Shown: positions 47,741 to 61,430, numbered from the stretch's first letter. The stretch is 64,000 nucleotides of DNA from Pseudoscleropodium purum (GCA_963969395.1 OZ017797.1:13268001-13332000); one strand, 5' to 3'. The notes: a model not told the origin generated them from the letters alone. Translations and numbers: made by a program.

Positions 47741-48189
47741 GAGCCTAGAAATGTAGAATATGATGTAATTTCTAAATTTAAAAAAAATCAAATCAAAAGA
47801 TTAATTATTTTTCAACAAAGTTTTTTGAATTAGAAAATTTTGACCTATTATTATAGGATCCATAACCGTGGATTTGAAATCTAAACCTTAGGAGGTTTGT
47901 GCTATTGGGTGTTTTGAAATTTATATTATATTATGAGAAGTTGTCCTAAAATAGGTTGATGAAGTGAGAATACAAATAATTTAGAATTAGATCTAAGGAT
48001 GGAAGGAAGACAAATATAATGAAAATATCATAGGATGTCAAAAATTGTGTACAAAATAAAATATCCTTTCATTGCAGAAGTAAATACACATTGGAATATA
48101 AATATAAGATTTTTCCATTGAAATTTGAAGATTTTGAAGATAATATATTGGTACTACGTATCTACTTCATATCATGCTAATATCTATCA

Positions 48190-51110
48190 ATAAACTTACT
48201 CACTTGCATGTCTTCATGATCCTAGCTTTGAGAAGCACTTGCTTCACTTCATCTAAGCTAAGGATAGGAGGGTGGATGAACGTATCTATCTTATATCTAG
48301 TTTGCAAAAATAACAAAAGATGTAATAAAGGTGATTGTATTTTATGTACATGCCACGCTTTCCAGTGGAGGTTTCATTTGTACTTCCATAATGGGGACAA
48401 GAATAAGATGGAAAATTGCAAAGTGTAATGTTATAAATCTTTTGGTTAGGCTCAATTTCAGATGAAAGTGTAATAATAGCATCAAATCCAGAGTAAGGAA
48501 GGAAGTTTATCACAGTTATATTTGCAGTAATATTCCTTGTACTTTCTCATTGATTGCAATAATTTTCAATGGGGGCCTTACTGCTTTGTTGAACTTGTTT
48601 GCCATTTCAAATGGAGGGGATTCTTTCAGTATGTATTGGTCGAAGATGAATCCAGAACATGCACTCAAATATCCTAGATGAGGTGAATAGATGTCGAGGT
48701 GACATTGGCACATTAGATTGTGAGTAAAAGCCAGCTTCTTCAAGCTTTATGATTTCAGTACAGGTAAGGTTGGTATCTGTGAGAACAGTCTAGACCCCAG
48801 GGATTTCAGGTTGGATAAGAACATAGGAACATTTAGGTCCTATAACACATCGTGCAATTTAGTCAATACAAAACCAAAAATCCTCGGTCTGAATAGTTGT
48901 ACCCTTATATTCAAACTTCTACCTTTTGTAAGTAGAGGCAACAATGGATTTACCATGCTTGACAATTAATAGCTTGCATTTGGCTTGTGTGCACTTTTGA
49001 ATGGCATGACATTGTTTACTTGATTTGTGTGAAATTCTTGCTATATGCCGTTTTGATGTATTGCAATTTGTTTCTACTATAGATTGAGTATGGGATATGA
49101 TCGTGTTAAACTCTTCAACAGTAGTCCGAAATTGTACTCTAGCAATGGCTGATCTAATTTGAATCCGAGGATGAGAGAAGTTCACCTTGTCAAGACGATG
49201 AGAATCACCTTCAAAACCAATTGGAAGATCCAATTTTCCTTTGCTGAATTCAAATTCCTCTCCTCCCTCCAAGTGTAAAATTCGTGTATAGATGTCCTCC
49301 GCTCCAAGCATCTCACTAAGTGCGTTTGCAATTTTCTTTCCATCTCTAGATGCCATAACTCTCTTTAGTTTCAAATCTTCTTTAGAAGGGTCTTTCTTAG
49401 AAAGGGCCCCACAAAGATAAACTATGTAGTTGGTCATCTACATAAAAGCTTGAACCCAATCATCACACGTGGCAACGAATAAGTTAGACCCGCATTTGCC
49501 AGAAGCTTGGATCCATTTGTTGTACATTGTTTCTGCCAGGTTATACGTTAGAATGTCTACTAGTTCTTCTGCTATCAATTTCTACAAAAATGATCAATGA
49601 AGTTATTATTCAAAAGGTTTATTGTTTAGAATAAGAAATAAAGAAAAAATGAGAGTAGAGTAAAGGTCATACCATTTTCATGAATCCATCCCACTAACAT
49701 TATTAAAAGTGCCAAAATGCGAGCCAATCCTCGAGTTCACAAATTGTTGATTTTGATGCAATTCCAGAAGAGTACCACCAAGCTTTAATTTCTAAATACA
49801 TCTTGTCTACCTTGGACATTGATGTTGTATCCTTGTACTGCCTGTATGTTGGTGGTGAAACTCTTTGGCAATTAGCTTCTCTATGTGCTTGTACATGCTT
49901 GTTGCCCAATGAAATAAATAGGTCCTTTCACATTCCACCATTCGAACAAATGGATCCCCTGATCCATATACAATGCAAACTGCATTAAAGTTGGCTTGAA
50001 TACTATCACACATAAATTCTTTGAAGATTGGATTTGACCCTCTATTTTGTACCATAACCTTATTTAAGCAATACTAAAAAATGATTTGGCCTTTGGTGCC
50101 CTTAGTTTGCATATCACAAACGGCGATGGTCATGACTTTGCAATAAGTAGAATTATATACGTGACAAACAATAGTTGTCCATAATTTCACTCTCATTACA
50201 TGATCAAACATTATAAAACAATTCTCGAGGTGACCACTTGATTGCATTCGTTGTATGAGATCAACTTCACTACCAAATCCATCCACAAGCATTTTGAATA
50301 AATAGACACTTTCTTGCCTTTGTTCTAAAAACACACTATTGTGGATATACTTCATTTTGGTATGTCCTTTTATGTCAAGAATCCAATCAATTTTGCTACT
50401 ACCCTTGTTATTGCTTTGAAAAGAAGATATTATATTGTGTATATTTGGTGAGCTAAGGAGCTGGAATTTATTCATAACATTCTCTAACGCATTGCTATGG
50501 AGCATCTCCTTAAGTCTCGATTCATTATGAATAAGAAATATATCAAAAAACTCCTTAATTGCTGCCATGGTGATAGTAGAAGTTTTGGTGGTTGGAGTTC
50601 TAGCCACTTCGTGAGTGATCAATCTCATGATTGTTTCAAGAGACTCTCTGCAATAGCCATCAACAACTAGATGCGAATGGACACCTAAATGGACGCATGC
50701 GCGTGATAAATCTCTGCTTCTAAATATGTAATATATTCTCGAGTTACATAGATTGAGGCAAGTAGGAAATTATCTACAAACTTTACAAAGTACAGTAGAG
50801 TCTAGTGGAGGAATTTGACCTAAACTATAAGGATGTTTGGTAGTCCCAATTCACCCAATTTCATTACTTTTCGAAGCTCGTGTATAATAGTCACATCTCG
50901 GATTCTCACAGATCAAATGCCAATACAAAGTGACTTTCTGAATTTTAAACCTAGGTCATTATGGATGTTAGATGTCATGGTGCGACACCATGCGTGACCA
51001 TCATATCGCTTATTCATGCCTTCTATGTCTCTATCCCCACATGTAGATTTTCGACATAGTGGCAACTCAAAGAGAACATTCCCATTAAATCGAGGCAAGA
51101 AAAACTAAAC
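48190..51110 (-). pseudogene. Decayed MULE-like transposase with SWIM-type tail
   Basis: In minus-strand order: 51098-50913 (CGDRDIEGMNKRYDGHAWC), 50628-50074 and 50055-49807 in one frame interrupted by a stop, then 49437-48919 and 48513-48190. The central part carries MFDHVMRVKLW...MTIAVCDMQ and FMCDSIQANFNAV, plausible first and second Asp regions of a DDE core. The tail NFPSYSCPHYG...NHLYYIF looks like a SWIM zinc finger in which expected Cys positions are lost (Tyr instead). Many stops and frame changes show it is dead. Family assignment is from my memory of Mutator-like transposases with SWIM domains and is moderately sure. A further minus-strand open stretch at 51551-51213 may be its upstream part. 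Confidence 0.55.
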
Positions 51111-51825
51111 CTTTTGATATTCAATGGAATTAAAATCAATTTGAACAAGTTTATTTCGTAATATGGGCATAAAAGACAATTTGCAAAGGCACTGTAATAC
51201 ACTTAGAGATTTCTAATGATTAGAACGGAGAGGAGAACAAGAGAATCCAAATGATATAAGACTATTAGGAATAGTACGGAAGGTAGTAAGAATAAATGAA
51301 TCCATTGTGGATGGCAAAGCAACATTTGAAGAGGACGGTTGACAAATTTTAATTGGCATCTTGTCTTCCAAATCACTAGATAACTCTATAAATGGTTCTA
51401 GAGACTTGCATTTGACATTATTGATAGTGAACAAAAGATTATTTTGGAAACATCCACTACTTAGAGATTCTACTTTTACTAGTCGTAATAATGAGCGTTC
51501 AACATTAGATTGATCAGAAATAGGTGTTTGTATTTGAATCAAAATTGGCAAGAATTATGACAGAAGATCATAAACTCTATAGTGTCCTATAGGAAGAAGC
51601 CAATAGAATCCTTCTTGATCGCTACATCTTACCTACAAGATAGTTTCTTTGACAACACCATAGTCACCTTGAACTTCTTCTTCTACAATGATAGAAGAAG
51701 GGAAGAATCCAAAGCGGATATGAAGGAGAGGGGCAAGCACATGTATATATCCTTCACTTCCTAAGGGTGAAACAAATGGGACTTCATGGCCTCTAGCGAC
51801 AATACTAGCGATAGTGAAGCATTAA

Positions 51826-52737
51826 CCCCTAAAGGACCATTGTCCCTTCAAGGGACAAATGGAATTTCGGGCAAGTACTTATGGGCTGAAATTATTTTTT
51901 TATTTTTTTAATTTTTTTTTGAAAATAGGAAAATTGATTATCTCCATGGGAATATAATTTTTTTTTTCAATTGGTGACCGAAAACAAAAGTTATGCCCAA
52001 ATAAGCTCAAAACAAGGGATGGGAGGTAGCAAAAAAAAATTTCAAAAATTTAAATTTTAAATTTTTTTCCTAATATATTATATTTGTGTGTACATGGGAA
52101 GCTTTAATTCATTACATTTGGATTATTTATGAGAAAGTTATGGACAATCTTGTTTTTTGGACAATTAGAGCATCTTCTTGAAAAAATAATTTGAAGGATT
52201 CATTTTTTATTGCAATTTTTACAATTTTTCCAAAAAAAAAGTTCTACATGGTTTATCTTTCTTGCTAGAACAATCTCACTATTGGACTTAGTGCATTTTA
52301 ATTCTATTTTAGAGATATTAATAATTTAGATTTTCCTTCTATCTCATACCTACTTCTACTTAACAATTTCTTAAAGCATAAAAATGAAGTCTTTTTGAAT
52401 TATTATTTTTTCTTCAAACTCTCAACTCCATTCTATACTATAAAGATTTAAAGCTCAAAACTCTGTAGTGCAAAAAATTAAAGTTATAAATGTTCAAAGT
52501 CAAAAAATCTAGTCCCACAATGTGTTGAAAAACTTGATTTTTCTACTTTAAATGCAAATATCTTGCAATTTATGTGTTCAAAAATTCTGAAATTTTTTCC
52601 ACACATTTTCATACTAGTTAGGTATAAGATCCTATAGTTATATGTGGAAAAAAAAATTTAATTTTTTTAACCTTTTGCTATAGAAATGGCAGTTTTAAGT
52701 GTTTTTTGGCAGAAAAAAGGCCTTGGTCTTTTAGGGG
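51826..52737. mobile_element. Clearest TTAA-flanked piggyBac-like element
   Basis: TTAA lies at 51822-51825 and 52738-52741. The ends CCCCTAAAGGACCA and CCCCTAAAAGACCA (right end reverse-complemented) match at 13 of 14 positions. A further GGGAC/GTCCC-type inverted pair sits just inside the left end (TGTCCCTTCAAGGGAC). The 912-bp interior is AT-rich with no transposase. The bases outside the TTAA differ on the two sides (GCA and AGA), so the duplication is exactly four bases. It lies close to the decayed MULE-like gene. Confidence 0.75.
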
Positions 52738-52741
52738 TTAA

Positions 52742-54459
52742 AGAAATGAATGAACAAGCAATAACATTGAAAAAGAAGAAGATGCAAGCAATTATATTTG
52801 AAAGTGAAAGGGTTGTGAATATAAAAAAGGGTCATTCCAAATGGATGAATTGAAATTTGAATTTAGATTGATAATGTGAGGGCTTGTTATTACGTATCAT
52901 ATAAAGATTTGATACAAAAGAAGATATTTGAAGAATGTTTGAAATAGAGGCAAGGAAGGCAACGTATTGCATAACATCAATTCAAAAAAGACATATTGAT
53001 TTTTGTAAGACCATATTAGTACTGCATGAATGGGCATTGATAAGAGATGGTGATCCATGACATGCTTGCAATTATAATTTCATATTGGGAAAGTGCTTAA
53101 GAATCTTGTATTTGATTATGTTATCAATAGTAGACAAAAAAGTCCGTCAGTTAATAATTCAAAACGTGTAGAGAGGAGTTTATGAAGTCTCATAGAATAT
53201 AAGAGCTTGTAGAGTAAAATGAATTAGTATGTAGTAATGCATATTCCAAAGAGTGTTCATGATGTAGTTTGGAGGATGTTGATTTTGTAATGCATTGCTA
53301 GTTGATTATTTCAAATGCATGAAAACTTGTCTTCTCCATTGTTAGTGTTGAATACTCTAATTGAGAGTAGGAGAAATAGGAGGAAAAGTAGCTTTTGTTA
53401 TTTAAGTAAAAGGCAATTATTAAGGGCTAGAATAATTAGAGGGTTGTCTCAAATCACTATAGTTGATTTGTCATGCACAACGAGAAATTTAACATACGGA
53501 GGTATTGTTTCATGTGAAGCAAGTAGGGAAGATATCATAGAGGCCAAATCCATTTCTATGAAGCTCAACCAGGTATTGCCTTTAGTTGTTGTGATTGAAA
53601 TCAAAACATGAATGAAGAAAAAGAGGAGGAAGAAGAAGAAGAAGACAAAGGAGAGCAAGAACAACAAGAATAGCAAGCACTACTAGCATTGGAGTTGGAG
53701 GCAGGTCTTAGAAGTAGAAAGGAAATGGTAAGGAAATAATCATCCCAAATGACATTACCTTTGAATATATGTGAAATTTTTTTTTGAATGCAAATTTTGC
53801 AACTTTGCATCATTTTGTGTACATTGGAAGCCCGATTCCAATAGTGTATAGGATATAAAAATAGATATATATAGAGTCTTTTGCAACCTAAAAACTAAAA
53901 CATCTTGGAATCTTTCTTGAAATCTTTAGATTTCAAAGAATTTTAGTCGAAATCCAGCACTTTTATTTTCAATAGTTTTTGCTGATTTTTGTAAAATCGT
54001 TGAAGTGTCCAAAAATTTTGAAAAAAATTAGAGTGAATCAAACCTATAGAATCTATGGGTATACATTTTTTTAGCTTAAAATCTAAAAAAATTTAAGGAG
54101 TTATTTAGAAGATTCCTTTGAGGCATATCTACCAATCTCTTGTTTTTTTTAGACTAGTTTCAATCTAAACCTTGTGTTGTCTCCAAAAGTAACATTCCAA
54201 TGAGGAGAAAGAGGAGGCTACTACCATGGAAGGAGGGAAGGCTGCAGTAGAATTTGAGTGGCAAGAAGGGCATGGAGAAACACTAAACAAAGCAAACGAC
54301 AAGACAATGACTACACGGAATGAAGCAAATTCAGGTGCATCGCTCAATTTTGAACTACCTTTAAACCCCAACTGTTAATGGATACACTTTTCAAGCTTTA
54401 GTTTGCTTTTATGTTAGATTATAATTTGTTGAAATGCTCTTACTTTTTTTAACTTCATA
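52742..54459. other. Spacer with one short unassigned open frame
   Basis: A 98-codon plus-strand frame at 53315-53611 (including RRNRRKSSFCYLSKRQLLRAR) and the following GAAGAAGAAG tract may be a fragment of a basic/acidic protein. No homology is recognised and no splice sites support it. Confidence 0.25.
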
Positions 54460-55520
54460 ATAGGTGGCCATTAACGGCCACGCTTTTTTTAGATTTCACT
54501 TTAGGATTTCAGATATTAGAATACTCCAATCATTAATGGCTATGCTTTTGGAGATGCAAATTTGTTTCCACGATATGTTTGAGTAGTTCACTGTTGAAAT
54601 TTTTCGACCGTCCTAGACTCCCAGCCGTTAATGGCCACACTTTTGGAGGCTCAAATGCATTCCTACATTTTCTCTTAAACTAGTTCATTGCTGAAATTTT
54701 CAACCCTCCAAGAACCCTAGCTATTAACGGCCATGCTTCTGGAGACTCAAATGAATTTTTGCATTTTCTCTTAAACTAATTCATTGTTGAAATTTTCAAC
54801 CTTCCTAGACTCCCAACCATTAACGGTCACACTTTTGAAGGCTCGAATGAGTTTCTGCGTTTTTTCTAAAATAAATTCATTGTTGAAATTTTCAACCCTC
54901 TTAGACCCCTAGCCATTAATGACCATGTTTTTGGAGGCTCAAATGCATTCCTTCATTTTCTCTTAAACTAGTTTACTGTTGAAATTTTTAATCCTCTAAA
55001 AATCCTAGTTGTAAACGACCACACTTTTGAAGGCTCAAATGAATTTCTTCATTTTCTTTGAAACTAGTTCACTATTGAAATTTTCAGCCCTCCTAGACCT
55101 CCGACCATTAATGGCCACGCTTTTAGAGGCTCAAATTTGCTTCACTGCATGGTTGAAATTTGTTTAATGCCAAAACTTTTAGTATCTTCCTACATCCTAA
55201 TTGTTAATGGCTACGCTTTTAGAGACTTAAATTTCTTTTATGTTATGGCTGAAATTCCTCTAATGCTAAAATTTGTCTAGTGCAGAAATTTTTGGTACCT
55301 TCCTACGCCTCCAATCGTTAATAGCTACACTTTTAGAGACTCAAATTTGCTTCATTAGATGCTACATATTTGTCTAATCCTTAAATTATTCACCCTTCCT
55401 ACACTCCAAATGTTAATAGCCATGCTTTAAGAGATTTAGATTTGCTTTTATATTATGGTTGAAATTGCTCAAATGCTGAAATGTTTTAGCCCTCTAATAC
55501 CCTAGCATTAACGACTAGGG
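54460..55520. repeat. Degenerate tandem array, ~97-bp monomer, about 11 units
   Basis: The core CCATTAATGGCCACGCTTTT recurs near 54473, 54533, 54627, 54723, 54819, 54915, 55010, 55105, 55201, 55315, 55405 and 55505. It is followed in most units by GGAGGCTCAAATG, a CATTTTCT(C/T)TTAAACTAGTTCA block and GTTGAAATTTTCAACCCTCC. Spacing in the best part is 95-97 bp. It is a minisatellite-like array, not coding. Confidence 0.85.
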
Positions 55521-55684
55521 TGTTCAATTACACATTCTACAATGTATATAAGAAGCTACAACTTCTTCTAATCTTCATTTACATATCATTTCACAGATGT
55601 TGACTCCAAGAGATCCATAAACATAAGGATTAGGTACTTTACTTCAATCTTTTTCTGAAAATCAATTGGAGGTAGAATGGCTTA

Positions 55685-58600
55685 TTGAAGGAGATTGTGA
55701 ACACTTCTTCCCATCTTGAGTGGTTGAGGTATCAACCACGGGTAAACTTGAAAATCAATATTTCTTTGTCTTGTATAATTTATTTGCTAGTTGTGAGACC
55801 TTCTCTAAAAAATGATATCATGAATCTAGCCGTACACTATGTTACTTGTGGTTATATGGAGGAGAATGGATTTCTTTATGTGGCTTTAGAGAACAATGAA
55901 GGGAAGATAGTTGATGTCACAAATGATATTGTGAAATTGTGGAATAACAATTAGGAACGCGCAAATACTGTATGAGAAAAAATTGCAAAATGATGAAGTT
56001 CTCAAAGTTTTTTCTAGCTAGATGTTCAAGGTGTGGGATAGCAACCACTATTTACAAGCATGGTTGTCTATTATCAACCATGATTATACTAATGACTTTA
56101 TATGGTATTATGTTGTTGAAAGTATTATTTTGGAAGTTAAGGGTGACATTATAACTATGTCGGCAGCATTGCATGAAGTCAATTGATAATTTCTTCTATT
56201 TTTTATCAAATTTGATTTCATTTTACCACTTAGTCTTTCAAGTTGGTTTGATTTGGATTATTATAATTCTTAGTATTCTACCTTCTTATTGATTTAATGT
56301 TCACTTCCCACATTTTAACACAATGAATTTTGTTTTGATAGGAAAAACCAGAAATTCCATGTTTCTATCAATCTTATTCACAAGCTTTATCGCATTCAAA
56401 ATATTGCTAGGCAACTACTCTCATATTTTAAAAACCTTATCTCTAAATAAGATCTTATTGCAATTGAAGCCGAGCAAAAGTCAAAATAGAGGACTTGGTT
56501 CACTCTTACTATAGAGACTGTAAATGAAATCTTATATCAGGTTCATTTCTAATATTTTCTTTATTCTTTCATATTGAATCTAATTTTTAAATCTTTACTT
56601 TATTTGTTTTAGTTAGTATTAGGTTGCATTAATATACATAACATTTGTCATCATATGCAATTTTTTTTATTCTCATACATTATTTATTTCATATAGCAAG
56701 AATTGGGAGATGTTGTTGCTATTGCTCAAAATTTTTTTTATGAGAAGTATCCTAATTCAACAGATTGTACTCCAATAGCAATTTATGAATGGGTTTCCAA
56801 AGTTGTTGATAAAGTGAAAGTAGCTTCTCATTCACAATTGAAGAAACAACTCTTCATTGCAAATTTGAAGTACACAACATCATTTTTGGAGCAAGTGAAT
56901 TATTACTATAAAAATCACAATGAAAATTCAGAGATGACTCAAGAAAAATTTTGAATGTTGGCAATTTCAACAATAAACACTTCTATGAAGGTCAAGTGGC
57001 TAGAGAGATGGAATAAGTCTTTTATTCTTCGTAAGGCTCTCAAATTTCCTAAAGGAAAAATCAATGATATTGACTTCCTTAAGTAGCTTCACAAAGCTAC
57101 ATGGTAGGTTCAAGTTAGTACTTCTCTTTCTTTTTTATTCTTTTAGTATTGTTTCTTTGAACTTCTTCATTCAATTGCTACATTTTTCTAATTTAAATTT
57201 TGTATGTGGCAGTTGGCTATTGAGATAAAAAAAAGTTTTTTGATGATATAGTAGTTGATCTTGAGGTATTTATTAACTATCTTCCAAATGGTACGGATCC
57301 TTTGCTCACTATTTTTGTTTATGTGGAGACAATGTGCATATTGTTGTGAGATACTGCCTTTTTTTGTGAATTTACTATAGATAAAAGAATCCACAAGAAT
57401 TATAAGATTGACAAGCAATTCAACTTTAAATTGACTATGCAGAAGGTTTTGTATAGATACTTCAAGTATATCTTTTTCCCTGCCAAAACCATTTTTAAAT
57501 CTTCCACTTTCTTTGCAAATTATTTGGACAAAGAAAGTGAAAAGTGCGTGTTTACTGAGGGAATTATGAAGTCTTGGGATCCCATACATTTGGAAAAGTG
57601 TAGATGGTATTTGAATCGTGCCTTTAAAAACCTCCTACTTTTGACATTGTGATTCGAGATTCTATTGAACCTACTCTTAAAAGAACAATTTAGATGTTCC
57701 TAAAATAATAAACAAAAATGCAACCAAGAAGCCCAAAAGACAAAGGCAAAAACAAAGAAGTTGGTGATTCAAGTTGATGATTCTAATGAAGATGTTCCAA
57801 TTCAAGACACTCTCAAGAACCTTGTTATTACTGAGCCATCTTCTTCAAATGTTGAGGTAGTACCTCCTCCTTCAAAGCAACAAAAGATAATTTCTACTCA
57901 TGTGGTTTTGGTGCCAACTTCCTCTTCTATCTTTGAGCTACCTCCCAAGCTTAAAAGGTATGATGAGTACTTTGGCTCTTTTGTCTACAAATCATACATC
58001 TTTAAATTTAATTTTGAATAATTCATTTGTTAAAATTATTGAGGAGAAGAAGAAGAATGATACATTTATAACACCATATGATGACATTGTAATTTTTCTA
58101 TCAAAGGTGAGTTCATTCGTTTTATTAATTTCCTTTTTTAATTCATACTCCTTGTTATGAAACCTTACATATTTTATATAATCCATATCTTTTAATCCTT
58201 AATGTTTTGTGGCTTTGACGCCTTCAATCATTAATTAAGATGAACTTTTTGAAAATTATCTTTGTAGGTTGGTGAAGACAGAGAATTCTTCCCTAATAGA
58301 AAACTACAAAACAAACTTGTTGTGGATCTTATCATTGTAGAATATCCATATCGTCTTCCAGTTTTACGGATTTCAGATTTTCCATCTCAAGTTCTACTTT
58401 GGAATGCCAATATTCCAAGTTCTTTGACCATAATGATGGCATTTTCACTTACCTATCTTCACGATGATAGAGTGTTCTTTCTATTTTATCTTGACAATTC
58501 TACGGTGAAGAAAAAAGTAGCAGGATTCCTCAAGAATTACAACTTGAAGATCAAGAATGAGTGAACCATCATTAACTACTTACAATTGGCAAATCCTATG

Positions 58601-59420
58601 AACCCATCTAAAAATGTAAGTAGTAATTTTAAATTTTCATTTTTAGCTTTGATTCAATTTTTATTGCATTTTTTTAATTTTAAGTGTATTTTCTCATTTG
58701 AATTTGATTTTGATTTCTAGACTTTGAAGTGTAAGGCTTTGTTGTTGATTCAATCATTTGCCTCCCCTATTGTAAGGCATTTTTAGAAGCTTGTCATTAT
58801 TGTTGATCCTTCCATTTTTGAGGTTGATTTAGCTATAGACAATGTCCTCTTCAACTCCATTACTATGACAACTCAATTATGTAGAAAGGAAGATAGCAAG
58901 CCATAGAAGGGAGTTCAAGAGAAGTTAGAGGTTTTAATGAAGTTTTTGTTCATGGCTTGAGTCTTGTAGGCGGCATTGTGGTAGACACGACTGCCTCTAC
59001 AAATATTGTTAGTTTTAATTTTGAATTACGTTTTTCTCTATTTTATGTTTGATTGTTGTATTTACACTTCAATTTTGATGTCTTCATAATTTTATATTAT
59101 GTTTCATGCAAGTTCTTCCATTAGAGTGGCTCATTCTTCTAATCGCCATATTCTAGCATTGGAAAGTGATGTTAAATTCTTTGATGAAGTACTAAAGCCT
59201 CTTCAAACACCTATAAGCATCTCTAAGACTTTTGATTCTACTACTTCACATGATGGTATGGAAATTGATGATGACTCTCCAATTGAAGATATCGTACTAC
59301 TTGACTTCTATAAGTTTTCTTTTTCTTTTTCTTTTTCAACAACTTTAGTTATAAATTCAAAACTTCGTATTTTAATTTGCTACTACATACTCCAATATAT
59401 GGTTTGTTGTTTGCAATAGG
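55685..59420 (+). pseudogene. Decayed multi-exon coding region, family unknown
   Basis: Several plus-strand stretches read as protein. They are 55685-55954 (ending EGKIVDVTNDIVKLW), a shifted continuation to about 56150, 56700-56954, 57188-57652, 57761-58021, 58040-58110 and 58268-58564 (RKLQNKLVVDLIIVEYPYR). Some joins look like true introns: a GTGAGT donor at 58107 and a TTTGTAG acceptor at 58267 keep the frame. Others show stops or shifts. The pattern suggests a mutated host-type gene or a gene carried by a transposon. A Ser/Pro-rich, basic linker (SSSNVEVVPPPSKQQK) separates two more ordered parts. I do not recognise the family. Confidence 0.4.
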
Positions 59421-60549
59421 ATGAATCCATTATCAAGACAACCCTTGCCTTTTTAAAAGTTCTTCTCTTAGTTCTTGTGGTCTCTTTGTTTATATTAAAG
59501 ATTTAGCATTAGTTTATGTTAATGCTTCATCTTATTCATCTTCATGTTCTCTGTCACCTCATAGATCTTATGATTTTAGAATATGTTCTTATTTTGAATT
59601 CAATGCATCTGAGTCAAATAATATCTAAGTTTGTTTTTATGATTTGGTATTTGATTTCTATTGTATTTTTTTTTAAATTGAATTTGTCTATGTGTGATGT
59701 GGCAACAATTCTATTCAATGGCCTAAAACTTAAAACTATGCCCAAATTAAATACTAAATCATGAGTCTTAAATCATACTCTAACAATAAGTCTTATAAAA
59801 TTCTACAAAGCAAAGTTTAACTTGGAATCCAATGGCACTACTATCATTGGATTCATTATATACTCTATTGTTTAGAAACGATTTTTATTTGTAACAAAAT
59901 AAAATTTGAAAAAGGACGATTAAAAAAAAACATTAACTTTAAAAATGGTCATTGACTTCAGTTCACTTGCCATGGAATTGATACATTTATTTGGTGTGTA
60001 ATATATGACTAATATTTTAAATATTCTATGTTCAAAAGTTTTTTTAAAGCAAAATTATTAAACATAAAATAAAATAGGTGGACCATTATCATCCTTTAAA
60101 TTTATATGAAGTTTTATGATCAAGACTAAATTTATCACTTAATCATTCAAAAGCATTATTAATGATTTAATGCTTATAAAGTTGTAATGTTTACAACTTT
60201 TGTTATTACCAAATTTATATTCAACCTCTGTTGCCTACTTTTGATACTCCTTCCATTTTAGACTTTATAAATCTCACCCTTATGATGGTGATATAATGTA
60301 TTGCAATTTTTCATTTATGTGTTTCATAGTGAGACATCTTAAATCACTACACCTATTATTGTATGTGTTTGCTTACAAATACTATCTATTATGATTATAT
60401 CTCAATTTTTGAAAATCTATTTGTTCATTTTTTGGGTACAAAATCGCTCATTCATTTGTTGTTCATTCAAACTATAAATCTTTACATTTAATTCCATAAT
60501 CATAGGTCTTCAATAGAATTACAACCCTTAAATTGAAAAAAAAGGAGGC
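59421..60549. other. AT-rich spacer
   Basis: No supported gene or repeat structure. Confidence 0.4.
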
Positions 60550-61430
60550 TTACAAGCTCACACGCTCTCAAGTTCACATACTAGCATCCCTGGGTCCTCT
60601 AAAGGCCAATGAGGGATACCTACACTTTTGTCTTGATGCGTTGGTAATTGAATTTGTTAAGATTTTGAAAGAAAATACTTGATTGATATGGATTATTTTT
60701 GTAAGACATGAACTTAATGACACCAAAGCGTTGATTAGTTGATCATTGTCTTTTTGTGAGCCCTTCTAGGAGTCCAATTCTTCCATCTTTGATTAGATGG
60801 TTGTTTGGTTAATCACTTCTTGTTGCTTAGGACCTCTTAGCACCGAAAGGAGGATTGAGTACTTGCCATCTTAATGTGCTCCTTATTGAACTTTGTTAGA
60901 TTTTAAGAAGAAAAAAAAGTTACAAATTAAGATGTGTTTAAAATCAATTGAGGTTGTTCCATTCAGATTTTGATTTTTATAATCACTCCCCTCTTGTTGC
61001 TAGGTATTTCTCGGTGTCAAGAAGAGTCCTAATTGCGGGAAAAATGGAAAAAAACACACACAAAAAAACACTTTTTTTCCCCTCACACCTAACTTAGAAG
61101 GATTCCTCTCAACATTGATAGGTACCCAACAACAAGAAGGGTGTAATTGTATAAATCAAAATTTGAATGGAATATTCACAATTTCAAACAAATTTCAATT
61201 TCAAACAAATTCTAGTTAATCACCAATTTTTTTCTTCTTAAAATCTAGCAAAGTCCAATAAGTAGCACATCAAGGTTGTCTAAAGAATCGCAATAAAAGG
61301 TCCATGGAAATAGATACTAAAATTTACTAAAAATAATAAATTTTGACCACAATTTTTAAATGAAATCTCTAAAAAATTATATGCTCAAAGGCTCACAAGC
61401 TCATGCTTATGCATTCATAGGATGGCAACC
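60550..61430. repeat. Dispersed repeat with GCTCACA-type ends, copy 2
   Basis: The reverse complement of 60550-60600 resembles the GCTAGCATGTGAGCATGAGCC block at 47690. A similar GGCTCACAAGCTCATGC occurs near 61390. Inside, 60868-60905 and 61225-61285 are inverted relatives (ATGTGCTCCTTATTGAACTTT against ATGTGCTACTTATTGGACTTT), so the copy is itself partly palindromic. Confidence 0.45.
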
